From the NCBI GenBank assembly GCA_001986395.2, contig MQVO02000001.1:2046001-2110000 (forward strand): a stretch of DNA of 64,000 nt, read 5' to 3'. The notes beneath the pieces were generated by a model, which searched no databases, was not told the DNA's origin, and saw only the letters and a list, made by a program, of their open reading frames with translations. Shown here piece after piece: positions 48,675 through 60,100 of the stretch. A program made the translations under genes and the position numbers. The stretch is from Irpex lacteus (lineage: Eukaryota > Basidiomycota > Agaricomycetes > Polyporales > Irpicaceae). Every line of letters begins with the position of its first letter. The stretch's first letter is position 1.

Positions 48675-50139
48675 ACGAGGGTCACAGGTCATGGTGAGGG
48701 TATGTTGTTAAATTTTGACGGGCTGAAGCACTACCTCATCACATATGGCCACGATTTTGGCAGGCCTGTGATGCCTAGTGTTGGTAAAGTAGCAGGTGCC
48801 ACAGTCCCACCCTTGCCAATGTTGCTAAAATTTAGCAACACACCACGTCACGGATCACACTCGGCCTCGTTAAGGTCGAAAAAGTACAGTAACTGCACAA
48901 ATTAAATTTGAGTCTGCAAAAATTTGAAAGAAGAATGGAAGAAATTGAGAATCTTTAGTGTATCTCAAACGGTCAGACTATGAATCACTTGAGCAATTAA
49001 AATAATAGTTTGAATATGAAATTGTGAGCCAAAACAGGATTCAAAACTATGTATATTGATTCTATGTTTTCATATGTTTTTGTATATTTCATATGTCCCC
49101 ATATGTTCAGAACATGTGATTTTTCTAAAAAGTCAAGACTCAAAAACAAACATATATAAGTGCCCAAACATGTGCTTATTTCATACTATTGGTTTTTTAG
49201 GCATTGTAATGGGCTAGATACTATTGTTTTCATGATGCGGCAACTCTTAAAACTTTGACTCAAATCAAAGTCCTAGTAACACCACTAACTACCATTTTGG
49301 GCTATGTTATGATGGCACTATGTAGATTCTATGTTCACATATTCAAGCTTTATAACATAGTTCAGAACAATAAAACACGTATATAGCTCTCAAAACATGC
49401 TTTTTGGCTCATATACCTCTAGAAACATACTTTCTTGCTCATGTAATGGTGATTACACTTTTACATGGTTAGGCACGGTCCTGCTGGCACCTACCTATGC
49501 AAAAGTGTAATCATGCTTAGGTGAACACGTTTTATCATTTATTTCACAGTTGGCACATTTCACTCTGAAAAAAATCATATAAAATCACAATATAATTGCT
49601 AACATGTCCTCAGATGTTGTTTATAACTCTAAATCCATCAATGATTGCCCTGCATCAATTGTTACTATATTGAATTATCATTTTATACAGTTTATCTAGT
49701 ATTTATACAATTTGGGCTCAATCTGCATGATTTAATGTCAAATAGGAGCTATTATAGATTACCATCTTTTCATTATGTTTACCTGCCAAGATACATAGTG
49801 TAAAAAGTATCAAACTTGTCTTTATTGGGAGAAGGAAGATTATACTCAATGTCAACTTCACGTACAATATATTAGCAATTGTAGAGTCATGAATATAATA
49901 AATAACCATTCATTGCAGCTCTGTCTTCTTTCTGAATGTCATGTGATCTAAATTAGGCAAGGTGTTGAAAAAGGCTGAAGGAGGAATCAAACTCGCTGAG
50001 ACACCTAGCCGCGTCCAGAAGATAACCAACTAACCACCTGACCCCTAGAAGGAGCGATAACGTGGCTAGTACAATGGGGGGGAGTGTATAGTGATGCGAG
50101 GGGTCTCTGAGTCCCAAGTCTGACTCTAAAGGCTCTACA

Positions 50140-51060
50140 GAGGAACAGAAGGCAAGGAACGGATGGAACGCACGGAACGGATGGAACACACAGAGCGGAA
50201 CAGAACAGAACACGCAAAACGGACGGAACAGAACAGAATGGAAGGGGCGAAAACACAACACAGCTAAAAGGGTGGAATGTAATGGATGGAACATAGTGTA
50301 AACTCTGTGCAACGGAATGGAACCACAATGGAATGGATAATGTGAGATAGTAACTCTGGGGAAAAGGTGGAACAAGCGCAACACAAAAGGAACTCAAAGC
50401 AATCACAACAGAACACAGGGGAGAAGCAAAGGAACCAAGGGAAAGCTGGAAACACAAAGTCCGGACACACCGGGAACACAATAAACGCAGCCGCAGTCGC
50501 AAACACAGTAGTTAGGTGGCCTGTTAATGACCACAAAGTTGCCGGAAACACAGTAGACGCAGTGGGAATCGCAGTGGAAGCTCGAGAAGACACAAGGGAA
50601 CGTAGAATTGAGATGGTGACAGTCGGGGGGGGAAGGTCTCTTGGGTTGCTATCAACAGGTACATGCAGTATATGTGTAAAATCGTGCCCTACACCTAAAA
50701 GGAAAGTGTCCGGTGGCAAGGAAAGGAAAGGGATCCGGAACATAAGAGAGCATATGGAAAGGTACAAAACCAGTCAATGGATGGCGGACTTGATAGAGGC
50801 AGGGAAGGCCCTGGTTGCGGCTGCAATAACGTCGGCCGAAACATAAATTCGAGGTTCCCGAAAGTGGACGCGTGCAGGATTAATCAAATTGGGGTGGTAG
50901 TGGCCAGATTTGATCCATAAGGCTCCTGTACACGTGGGAGAAGGTCCACCAAGGAGTTGCTGCAGCAGGGAAGGGCGGAAAGGTGACGAGGACGGAACGG
51001 AACCAACGCAAGGACAAAACGGAACACTGGAGTGGAACGGAACGGAATGAAATGAGCGGA
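50140..51060 (+). repeat. GGAAC-rich strand-biased low-complexity block
   Basis: Dozens of GGAAC, GGAACGGA and GGAACACA words occur on the plus strand, densest at 50150-50260 and 50990-51060, separated by less repetitive sequence. The plus strand is strongly purine-rich. Composition is unlike the AT-rich surroundings, so it is an insertion or an amplified segment. Confidence 0.65.
50367..50846 (+). CDS. Doubtful 159-codon open frame in the GGAAC block
   Basis: Starts with ATG and is rich in Gln/Asn/Lys/Thr. The first half is translated repeat. The C-terminal part (CSICVKSCPTPKRK, then REHMERYKTSQWMADLIEAG) looks more protein-like, with a CxxCxxxC. I recognise no family. It could be a remnant of a retrotransposon ORF1 or chance in purine-rich DNA. 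Confidence 0.2.
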   Translation: MEQAQHKRNSKQSQQNTGEKQRNQGKAGNTKSGHTGNTINAAAVANTVVRWPVNDHKVAGNTVDAVGIAVEAREDTRERRIEMVTVGGGRSLGLLSTGTCSICVKSCPTPKRKVSGGKERKGIRNIREHMERYKTSQWMADLIEAGKALVAAAITSAET

Positions 51061-51666
51061 TGTCATGCAGGACCCAGAGGAGGGCACAGATGGTTGACTT
51101 GGGTGGAAAGGGGATTCATGCAGCTGCAGCGCGTTTTTGGGCGTATCAGCGCGATATTTTGAACTTAACTCTTGCGTGTTCACTTGTGTCCATGTGCAAG
51201 CGCCTAACTGCGAAGTTTATCTGAGTGTAAATATGCTGGCCATTATCTCATACCATCCAGCTCATATCTCATTCAGTTCTAGTTCAAACTTTATGATAGT
51301 GTCATAGAATGAAAGCTCTAGTTTCTAGCTATCTATTGATATATATATTTCATATATTTAGTGATGAAGATGGTACATTAAAACATGAACAAATACTTCC
51401 ACTGTCAAAGCGCCTGCATACAAGTAGTTGTTACTACCATGAGAACAGTAACAAGCAATATTCCCACAGTTTGCTAACAAAATGCATCACAAACAAGCAC
51501 CGTAAATGCAGCATCCCGGATTGAAACTATTCTCTTTCGTTTCACTCAGGAATCGTAATAGTTTAAACTAGACCGCAGCATACTGTGCTGGCAGCGTTAG
51601 GGACAATTTCAACGCAAGCAGGGCACAGTTCGGTGTATAACTCCAAGTTGGGGATATAAGTTCACG

Positions 51667-54258
51667 ATTCCTGAGGTACAGAGAAGAATCGTTCCAGTGC
51701 GAGCTAGCGCTTTGGATAACTGCAAAATGTAACACGAGTGGCCCCTCAGCGTTTGATTCTGCCAATACAGTGGGTAACAAATTCATCAGCTTTTGCTTGT
51801 AGTTGGGCGCTTTTTGGATGTCAAACTGTTTTCGATTTTTGTAGATGCCATCACACATTTGTTCCACACAAAGACTATATCAGATTATAGCCCTTGGGAA
51901 AACCTTTCGAATGATCCAACTTTCATATCAAAAGGTGGAGATTTGAGGAACTTATGAGCTGGATGGCTTTGGATGACGACCTGAAATTTTGAACTCTGCT
52001 TCAAAACTTTATAGGCACTTTGTAAGCAGCTCAAACATGTAGTATTACATACTGTATGTGTGTTTGAACTACATATGTACTATATGACATGGTATTGAAC
52101 ATGGTGTCATGTGTGGCATGATGCATTGCATGATTCCTGGCATGATTCCTGACATAATTCCTTGAAAGACGAGGATGACGTATGAACTCAAAATTAATCC
52201 ACTAGCTATATACTTAATGTTCAAAGCATATCAGCAGGTATGTAGGTGGTCAGAAATTGATGAGATCAATAGAACAGTTCTGTTTAGACTACGGTTTTAT
52301 ACAAGTACACAGAGAAAAACTGAAAATATGACCAAACCAGTATAAAACAAGTAATAGGCTTTGGTTATGATGATTAGAGCCATGTATCCTGACCATATAG
52401 AGTATATTGACGGGCTGGAAAAGAAACTGTGGTGATATGTTTGGTAGAAAACAAGATATGACTTTTTTCCCTTTTCCTCCTGACCAAACATGTGAATGAT
52501 TCGGATTTTGTACCTGTTGATTCCCTTATAAATGCAATTCATGAGAACCAAAGCATATTAGACGGTATGATGTAATATATTCTGATTTTTCCGAATTTTA
52601 TTGACGCACTTTCAGCCTTGAAAGAAAGATGCAAAAAGTGGCACCTACAGAATTGGAACTGGTGACCTTTGGATTTCCATACTTGAAACATAGTAAACAT
52701 GCACAAATAGAGCCCGGCCCACGTACTAAGAGGATGTCACGAGAATTTGGAAACTGGCACTGACCAGACGGCACCAGTTTTCAAAATGGCATCATTAGCA
52801 ATGTATCAGCACATTCATAACCTATGATATAAAAATATTTAAATACATAAAAATATATTTGAAAATGGGCGCTGGGGGATTTTCTAGCGTAAGAATGAGT
52901 GCTGGGAGACTCATTAGAGTATGTAGGCATGGGTAAGACTTACTTACTGTACTTTGTATAGGTTGTATACCGGTAAGTAGAAACATTGAATAACATAACT
53001 GGCAAGTGCTTCATGGATAAGTGAATGTGTTTACTGTGTAAATGTGAGTATATACAAGATGAATAGGGGTAACAAAGCGGTAAGTAGGTTTACTTACTTC
53101 AGTAACAACAGTAACAAGCTTCATACTTACTGACAGTTGAAAATTTTTGAAAAATTGCATCAGTTCATAGAACATTAAAAGTAAGTTCGATAGTTATTAC
53201 TGAATTGCCTCAGGGAGTAACACAGCATGTAGTCTGCATTTATGAGCGCTTATTTTGACCATTGGCCCGTTTTTGATGCGGATCACATGACATCAATATA
53301 TTTTGATGTAGAATGGATATATATGTCAGCTGGGCCGAAATTTCCTCAGAATTCTGAATTTGAGCTCAGAAGTTTGATAGAAGAAATATTTCAAAAGATA
53401 TGAAGAAAATATTCACAAAAGTTGAAAGTTTGAATACTTCCAGTAATAACTGGAGTATTTTCAAAGCCATTAGAGTGGTAATAAATATTACTGACTGCGA
53501 TTACAAAAGTAAGAAAAGTTTGCTTACTCAAATTTCAAATTTCAAAAACTTTGGTAAAACACTATAATAACTATCTCAATGTCTTTATTAAAGTTATTCA
53601 ATCCTGTAACTGGAGTAACAAACTTTGACTTGCTGCAAATAAAAAACACTTCAATGATATAGTTTTTTGTTGCTTCAATGATTGTTATAGCTTATAAACA
53701 TTATTCAATTGCCTAAAAAGGTAATTCTCTCATTTCTTATTCTTTTTGAGTGCTGATTTTGATATGTCGCTTTCTTTGAATAACATAACATGATATCAAT
53801 GTATTTTTATGTTAAAATTTATCCATACCTTGCTGGGATTGCATTTTAACTAGGGTTCTGATTATGGTCTCAAAATGACGATATCTTCTGTGGTTCAAAA
53901 GAGATAGAGAAAATATTAGTGCTACTGTACGGGTTGAATAATCTTTGAACTTTGCTTTGTATCACAGAGTAACATAAGTATGATTTGAACTTTGTTCTAT
54001 TCAAAATATCGCTTTTTTGAATCAAATACCTTCTACAGCAACAAAAATGCTTTTGTAGTCTTAGTCTTACTAATTTCTAATGTTAATGTATTATGTTTTT
54101 ATTTAAATGCCATGTGTATTATTTCAAAAGAGTGTTACTAAATGTTCATTTGATCAATAAAAACTCATATGATTGTCATAACTTATTATATATATTGGTA
54201 CATCTCAGAAGCCTCAGAAATTGTGATCTGCTGCTTGCCAGCCTTGCTAACCACAAGT
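51667..54258 (-). mobile_element. ACTTGTGG-family element, copy A' (inverted partner of A)
   Basis: Matches copy A on the opposite strand over about 2.6 kb. Landmarks are the end AACCACAAGT at 54258, the GATCACATGACATCAATATA segment (53281-53300 against 41091-41116), the tRNA-like box at 52650-52660, and the small open frame (minus, 51568-51867) equivalent to 42528-42740. The left terminus has diverged or been lost near 51667. With A it forms a long imperfect inverted repeat with an 8.9 kb spacer. Confidence 0.7.
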
Positions 54259-54572
54259 ATCAACAATACGTGTGACCATTGAGCAGACAGACGTGCTGTG
54301 ATTAACACTCAATGCACCCAAGTCAAGTAAGTCCCGCAATGAATTCTCGTGTACTTCCTCTATTCTAACGTTGCGCTACTAGTACCCGCCTTACATCTAT
54401 CAGTAGCTCGACACCTATCATGTCTGCCAACTCAACACAGTAAGCACATCCTTCGCCACCCTGCCACTCAATTTCCTTCTGGCTTCGATTATTGAGTGAT
54501 CTGCTTTGCGCATCTGAGCACTGTGCCGACTCACAGCTACTAAGCTTCCGATACCAACCAGCAGAAGTCTCT

Positions 54573-57125
54573 TCAAATGCCGACGAGCGACTGTTCATCT
54601 TTGTTGCTTTTGCTGGTGCCGGCTTTGTCCCTACTGAAGAATGCATGCATCCAATTTGATATACTTTGCCCTGCTGCAGAACCTGCTCTTATTGTCTTTT
54701 TTTTCCATACTTCATCTGTACAGTGCAGCAACATGAATTGATTTAGTACTTTAGACTTTACCTCCTCCTTACAATTCTTACAGTAGAGAGCTCTTCTGCC
54801 TGATGCTCCTCCCAAGTTTAACATGTAATAGCATAGCTCATGTATATCTGCTCCATCTCTAGACAATGGAAATTGAGTGGGATAGTCATTGCATAACAAT
54901 TGACGAACCGCTTGTCTTTTCATTTCCAAAGTTGTACCATCGTCTGAACTAAATGTTAAATCAAAACTTTGCAAGTATTCGCCACCAAGTTCCACAATAT
55001 TTGTCCAGTCAAAGGGTGTAGTACGTAGTATGTCTAACAAAATAGCAAATAAACTATCATACGCACAACTGAATGTTTCATCATGCCAGACAAAACCCAC
55101 CGGACCTTCTTCTCTTGATGTGCTAACTTCTATTGTAGCTCGCTTATTTGGCACATTCGGTGTTTCACTGTGTTTTCGTTTATGTTGAACATGTTTGGGA
55201 GTAGAGCTAAGTTGTGATAATTTTGTCGTTCCTTTAGCAGCAACATAATTTGCCTGTCTTATATTGCGAGATTTTTTGTTAACCTTGTCTGTTTCGGTTG
55301 CTGTGTTTTCTACTACTTTTTTATGATCAATAATTTCCCATTCTGCCTCATCAAAGGGGTCTGCCAGTTTATATGGCTCTGATTCTGTCCATTTCAAAGC
55401 TTCAGGCATAGCTTTGGGATTATATTTATGGTCTTTCTTTCTACGATAAGATGATATCAAGTGTGATCTTGTTTGCCCAGAAACACCTGCTGGTAGCTTT
55501 CTGTTGAAACGCAACTTGGTGATCTCATCCAACAGTTCCAACTCACGGAACTCTTGCCTCAAATATCCATCGAGTCCACCTGTCATGTGTCTTGTTGAAA
55601 AGTCTTGAATTATTAAAGTTCCTTCATAACTGGACCCTCTTGACAGACAAGTATATATGGCTTGATGATTTTTGCAGTTCTGAATGTCAACTACATTGTA
55701 CTTGCGGGTGCGACCCTGGGATGCAAAGTCTGTCATACCAAAGTTTAATAACACAGGTACTTGAGTACGTGTAATGTCTATACTTCTTCCGTCATGAATT
55801 TTACAACCTATGTTTATTGGTTCTGCAACAATAGGCACAACATTTTCAGGTAGACCAGGTAACTGCACTGGTGTTGGGTTGGCTGTCAGTTTTACAAACA
55901 AGATTTCTAAAGCATCATGCTCTGAATCGATGGCTCTGCTTTTCCAACCAACCACAATGCCTTCTGCACCATTTGTCACTGAGCATTCTGTGGCTTTATT
56001 CTTTTTTATCATGATAGGCATTCCCACACACAATGGTAGCTTGCCTGGATGATGACTAGTACAACTTGGAGGTAAATTCCATAAATAGTATTGATCATTT
56101 ACACTCAAGTTATTTGATCTACGTAATGGATCAATGTTCTTCTGTTGTGCCTGTCGTGTACGTTCTTTGGTATTGGTATGTAGCCGGTCCAAAGAATAGA
56201 AGTACTGTAATGGTTGACCTAATTCCTTGACAAGTCGCACGCATCCAAGTTCATTTAACTTGTCACGAATTGCATTGTAGGTACATACCACTGAAACATT
56301 GCGAAACTGCTCGTCACTCCATTTTGGCCTGTCTTTTGACTGTCCTGCAATTCGTCGTCGCAGAAACTCTATATCCTCTTTTGTGCAAGCTTTGTATCTC
56401 AAATTTTCCAGCAAAGTGCGAAACTTGGCATCATCTTTTGATTGCGATCGTTGACGCATATTTTCACGTAGGATTACTACAGTAGTAAACTGATGCCACA
56501 GTGCTTTTCCTATTGAAGCCTCTTGATCCAAAACTGATGATGTTCGATGAACTATAGACTCTACTTTGGCTGCGTACAGTGCTTTTCCTGATCTTGCCGG
56601 AGGCAGTTGAGCAAAGTCTCCTGCTAATATCATATTCTTACCTCCAAACGGATTTCCCTCATCACTTGTCGCTTTACACATCTTTTTGCATATGCTATAC
56701 AAGCTACGACAGTCAAGCATAGACACTTCATCTAGAAATATATAGTCTACATCACGTAAGTGGGATTTAACTTCTGACAAGTTTGATAGACGATCCTCTG
56801 CTTCTTTGTTGAAAGTGTTCATACCTAGAAAAGAATGATACGTAGATCCTCCAATTAATGAAGCTGCTGCCCCTGTGGGTGCAATGCACGTAAACCGATA
56901 TTCCTCGTTTCGAGATTTGAAAAACTGAATTAACGCTTTGATTACTTGTGATTTTCCTGTACCTGCCATACCTCCTAGATACATTTTCAGCTGTGATGGA
57001 TTTTTCAATGTTGCGTGATTGGCAACAATTCTAAATGCTCTATCTTGTTCCTCGTTCAAGGTAAATGAAGTACAAATTTCCTTTATCAATTTCCGATCTT
57101 CTTCCTTGGTTGGTTTGTACAGTCT
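54573..57125 (-). CDS. Helitron PIF1-like helicase portion with C-terminal cysteine-peptidase-like domain
   Basis: Unwinds DNA during rolling-circle transposition; in an intact Helitron it is the C-terminal half of RepHel. There is no ATG at its beginning: the 13 codons before the conserved EICTSFTLNEEQDRAF are open up to the TGA, so the normal product needs read-through or a repaired stop. Numbering from 57089, Walker A GGMAGTGKSQ is at 39-48, Walker B YIFLDEVSML at 116-125, motif III GDFAQLPPA at 157-165 and motif VI IYTCLSRGSS at 478-487. After a basic linker, GFVWHDETFSCAYDSLF (665-681) resembles the Cys box of C19/OTU-like peptidases. DIHELCYYML and a CKNC zinc pair (770-773) follow. It ends DEQSLVGI-stop. 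Confidence 0.85.
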   Translation of the reverse strand, partial: RLYKPTKEEDRKLIKEICTSFTLNEEQDRAFRIVANHATLKNPSQLKMYLGGMAGTGKSQVIKALIQFFKSRNEEYRFTCIAPTGAAASLIGGSTYHSFLGMNTFNKEAEDRLSNLSEVKSHLRDVDYIFLDEVSMLDCRSLYSICKKMCKATSDEGNPFGGKNMILAGDFAQLPPARSGKALYAAKVESIVHRTSSVLDQEASIGKALWHQFTTVVILRENMRQRSQSKDDAKFRTLLENLRYKACTKEDIEFLRRRIAGQSKDRPKWSDEQFRNVSVVCTYNAIRDKLNELGCVRLVKELGQPLQYFYSLDRLHTNTKERTRQAQQKNIDPLRRSNNLSVNDQYYLWNLPPSCTSHHPGKLPLCVGMPIMIKKNKATECSVTNGAEGIVVGWKSRAIDSEHDALEILFVKLTANPTPVQLPGLPENVVPIVAEPINIGCKIHDGRSIDITRTQVPVLLNFGMTDFASQGRTRKYNVVDIQNCKNHQAIYTCLSRGSSYEGTLIIQDFSTRHMTGGLDGYLRQEFRELELLDEITKLRFNRKLPAGVSGQTRSHLISSYRRKKDHKYNPKAMPEALKWTESEPYKLADPFDEAEWEIIDHKKVVENTATETDKVNKKSRNIRQANYVAAKGTTKLSQLSSTPKHVQHKRKHSETPNVPNKRATIEVSTSREEGPVGFVWHDETFSCAYDSLFAILLDILRTTPFDWTNIVELGGEYLQSFDLTFSSDDGTTLEMKRQAVRQLLCNDYPTQFPLSRDGADIHELCYYMLNLGGASGRRALYCKNCKEEVKSKVLNQFMLLHCTDEVWKKKTIRAGSAAGQSISNWMHAFFSRDKAGTSKSNKDEQSLVGI

Positions 57126-60100
57126 TCAGAAATATGACTCATCTACAATCTTCAGTGATCCTTCACTATCTTCCTCGTTACCATCATTCCCAGGCTGTTT
57201 GCTTTGTTTGAGGACTTTTGAATGTCGTTTCTGTAGTATTTCGTCACGTGTCTGAATTAAAGTGTTGTGCCAAAATTTAGCATCATCAGCAGTTTCAACA
57301 AAGCTAGGTAATGATTTCGACATGTTCTCGTTAATATTGGTTAAGTCTTCAAGTAAACCATTAGCCTCTGCCAGCTCTTCTGTCTCTGCCATTCTCCTAA
57401 GACTACTCAACATTGATTCAGAGAATTTTGTGTCATTTTCATCCTCATTCACAATACTAGAGAATTCAGTGTATGATTGAGTGTTATCGTGATTATCCAA
57501 CCATTCAAGTGTTTTGTCATCCAGAGTCTGTGGCCATCCGTTTCTGTCGTATTGCTGTGCTTTACGTTGAGCAGCAAAATCATCACGAGCATCATTGCAC
57601 TCATATCTTAGATTAAAGAACTTCATAATTTCCTTTTGCCTGTCAGTAAATTGATACTCTTCAAATGTCTCATTCCATGTCTGATGTGAAGTTTTGAGAT
57701 CTTTTCCCCGCCTCCATGGACAAAAAAGAGTCAGCATAGTCATGCAATACTCTTCTCTATTTCCTCGATCATGTCTCGGCAACGGACCACCTACAAAATC
57801 TGGTACTCTACCTTTCGTCTCTGAAATCAAACGTGCTTTATGTGTACTATACTGAGGATGCTCTTCAAGAAAATCGGCATATCTGTGGTAATCTGATTCA
57901 CTCAAATGTTGCTTGTAATGGTCATCATTAGCTGTAACATCTTTTGACTGATTTATGCTGTCACCATCACTATCGCTGTCTACATCTGATAGTGAGCTTG
58001 TATCAGTATCTGAGCTCTCACCTGATTCCGAGTCTGAATCAGTGTCTGAATTAGAATTTGATTCTGAGTTCGTGTCATTATTTGGACTCATATCTGATTT
58101 GTTCTCATCATCAGTTGCTTTTACTTTGCTATTTTCAGTTTGCTCTCTTGGAAGCTCACTCCAATGTGAAACGCCAACACGTTCTAAGTAGTCATCCATG
58201 GCTTGCAATTCATCACATGTGTAAAGGTTTTCCCAAGTCGTATCTCCAGCTTGCCACTGAATCAAAAACATCAACTTTTCACTGTCTTCTTTACTTTTCA
58301 CTATCCATTCATGTTTGATAATGTATTCAACATCCCATTTCCGCTCGGATTCCCTTTTAGCTCTAGCTGTGTTACTCTTTCCAATTTTCATTTTGTTAGA
58401 AAACCGTATCCAGTCATAAAGATTAACACTTTCGTATTTCCGAGGTCGAAACATGTAATCGAGAACAGGTGATATTCCCACAATGCCCTCTGCGTTTTTT
58501 ATCATAACTACTTTCTGGTCTTGGTCATCAGGTGACTTGATGTCAACATTCATTTTTGTATCATCAGAGTCTTCGGAAATCCAATCACTGTTAACTTCAT
58601 TTACATATGACTTCCAATAAAAACGTTGAAACTGATGACTAGTATAGTGATCTGAATGACCGAGCAAATACATTGATGCCATGGGTGATCCTATTTCACT
58701 TTTGGCAGTCAATGAGTTTACAACCTTTGTAATTACTGACCTGCCTTTTTTCAGTCTTTCTTCGCCTTTCACTGGTTCCTCCATATTTTTAGCAAACACT
58801 GTCTTCACTGCATCAAAAATAACATGAGTTCTTAATGGTGATTTGGTGATGTAATCAGTGACATATGCTATTACTGATTTCAGTGCAGTACCAGATTGTA
58901 AGCTTGTCACATCAGTATTACATCGGAGCAAGTATGTTAAAGTAGGCGTGAACGTATTTACCCATGCTTCACCCTTTTTCATTATCAAAGCACCTGATTC
59001 TGTATCAACAGCTGTTTCTGCTTGCAGTTCCCGAGGAAACCTGGCCTTACATACCCGATATTTGTTGCTCAAACAGTTGTTCTTGAAACACTTATGGATA
59101 TTAGATGCGTATAGTATTTCGTCAGTTTCTCGTTGTCTTTGTCTATCCCATTCCAATGCTTCTACACAAGTGCTACATTTCATACACTTCTGATCACAAA
59201 ATGGTTTCGATTGCCGTGGTAAAGTAAGCGTTGGGTGTACTTCGTCTGGATTGTCATCGTATTTTGTTTTAATATGTTCATCGAGTTCACTCATTGTTCC
59301 AGTTGTAAATTCACCCTGATGACAGTATTCTAAATATTGCACCATACGTTTTTGAAAGTCTGACTTGTCATTCATGATACGTTCTCTAAGCTCTTGTGGT
59401 GTCAAGCTATTTTGAATCCATACAAGCATATGCATGTGAAGTGTCAGTCTGCCTTGCTGTTCAACGGTTCCATAATACCCAGATGTTTTGCCGTACAACC
59501 CATCAGTGTTGTTGTTAAATCCTAAAACATGTTTGATAAACATCTCTGTGATAAACTTGAAAAATCGAGCACCTGCAACAGGATTACTTGCAATCAGGCG
59601 AATTTGCTCATTTTGAGTTGGAATATTCGGCCAATACTTCTGCTTTGTATCAGCAAAATACAAACATATAGGATGATTCACATCGGCGGGTGCGAATGTG
59701 ATGAACCAACTTGGAGCCCCTAAATATGCAGTCAGAGACCAGATCTCATTCCGCATACGCCGTCTGTTGGTTATTGACCCATCTACACTAGCTGCCACAT
59801 AGTCAATATCATTCAATATACGAAAGCAGTTTATTTCTTCCTCTGTCTCAGGTGTAACAAGACCATCCTTTGTTCTTCTTATCAAATCGTCTAATGTGTC
59901 AGCATTGACATTCATAATTCTATTGACAATATCTTTGAAATTTCGTTTCTTTGCCAATAAAAATCCACCATCGTTACTATTTTTTATCTGTTGGTGATTA
60001 AATGCAATCAAAGAGAAAAATTGATCATTCTGAAAGCGTTGGTCATAGTATGTCAGCCACAAACGCTTGCGAATTTTGTCAGAGATCTTCAAGTCGGATT

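Larger units (their letters stand above)
47383..51559. mobile_element. ACTTGTGG-family element, copy C, with later insertions
   Basis: Starts ACTTGTGGGAGTGAGG...ACGATTCCTGAG and ends CTCAGGAATCGTAAT at 51559, with the last ~370 bp homologous to copy B. Its interior is interrupted by an LTR (47746-48674) and a GGAAC-rich block (about 49950-51150). Just before it, at 47328-47352, another family end (GCTTGCCGGCCTGC...CAAGT) is visible. The right-hand boundary is approximate. Confidence 0.5.

Noticed and set aside
48636..48905. 89-codon plus-strand frame spanning the LTR edge
   Set aside because: It crosses the presumed LTR boundary and has no recognisable gag or pol motif.
49953..50767. Long minus-strand frames rich in Phe/Pro/Cys (for example 143, 165 and 167 codons)
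   Set aside because: They are the complement of the purine-rich GGAAC block and occur in several frames at once, as expected from repeat composition.
54259..54400. Helitron 3' terminus (ACTAGT near 54380 and a CATTGAG/CTCAATG inverted pair near 54275-54320)
   Set aside because: CTAG followed by T is present on the minus strand, but no GC-rich hairpin lies 10-15 bp before it, and the inverted pair has a long loop. The end cannot be set without other copies.
54365..54646. 93-codon minus-strand frame just after the RepHel stop
   Set aside because: It overlaps the RepHel C-terminus in another frame and shows no recognisable family, although a decayed C-terminal extension is possible.
57090..57128. 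Rep and helicase as two separately translated genes
   Set aside because: There is no ATG at the start of the helicase half and the frame is continuous with Rep apart from one TGA, so a broken single gene is simpler.
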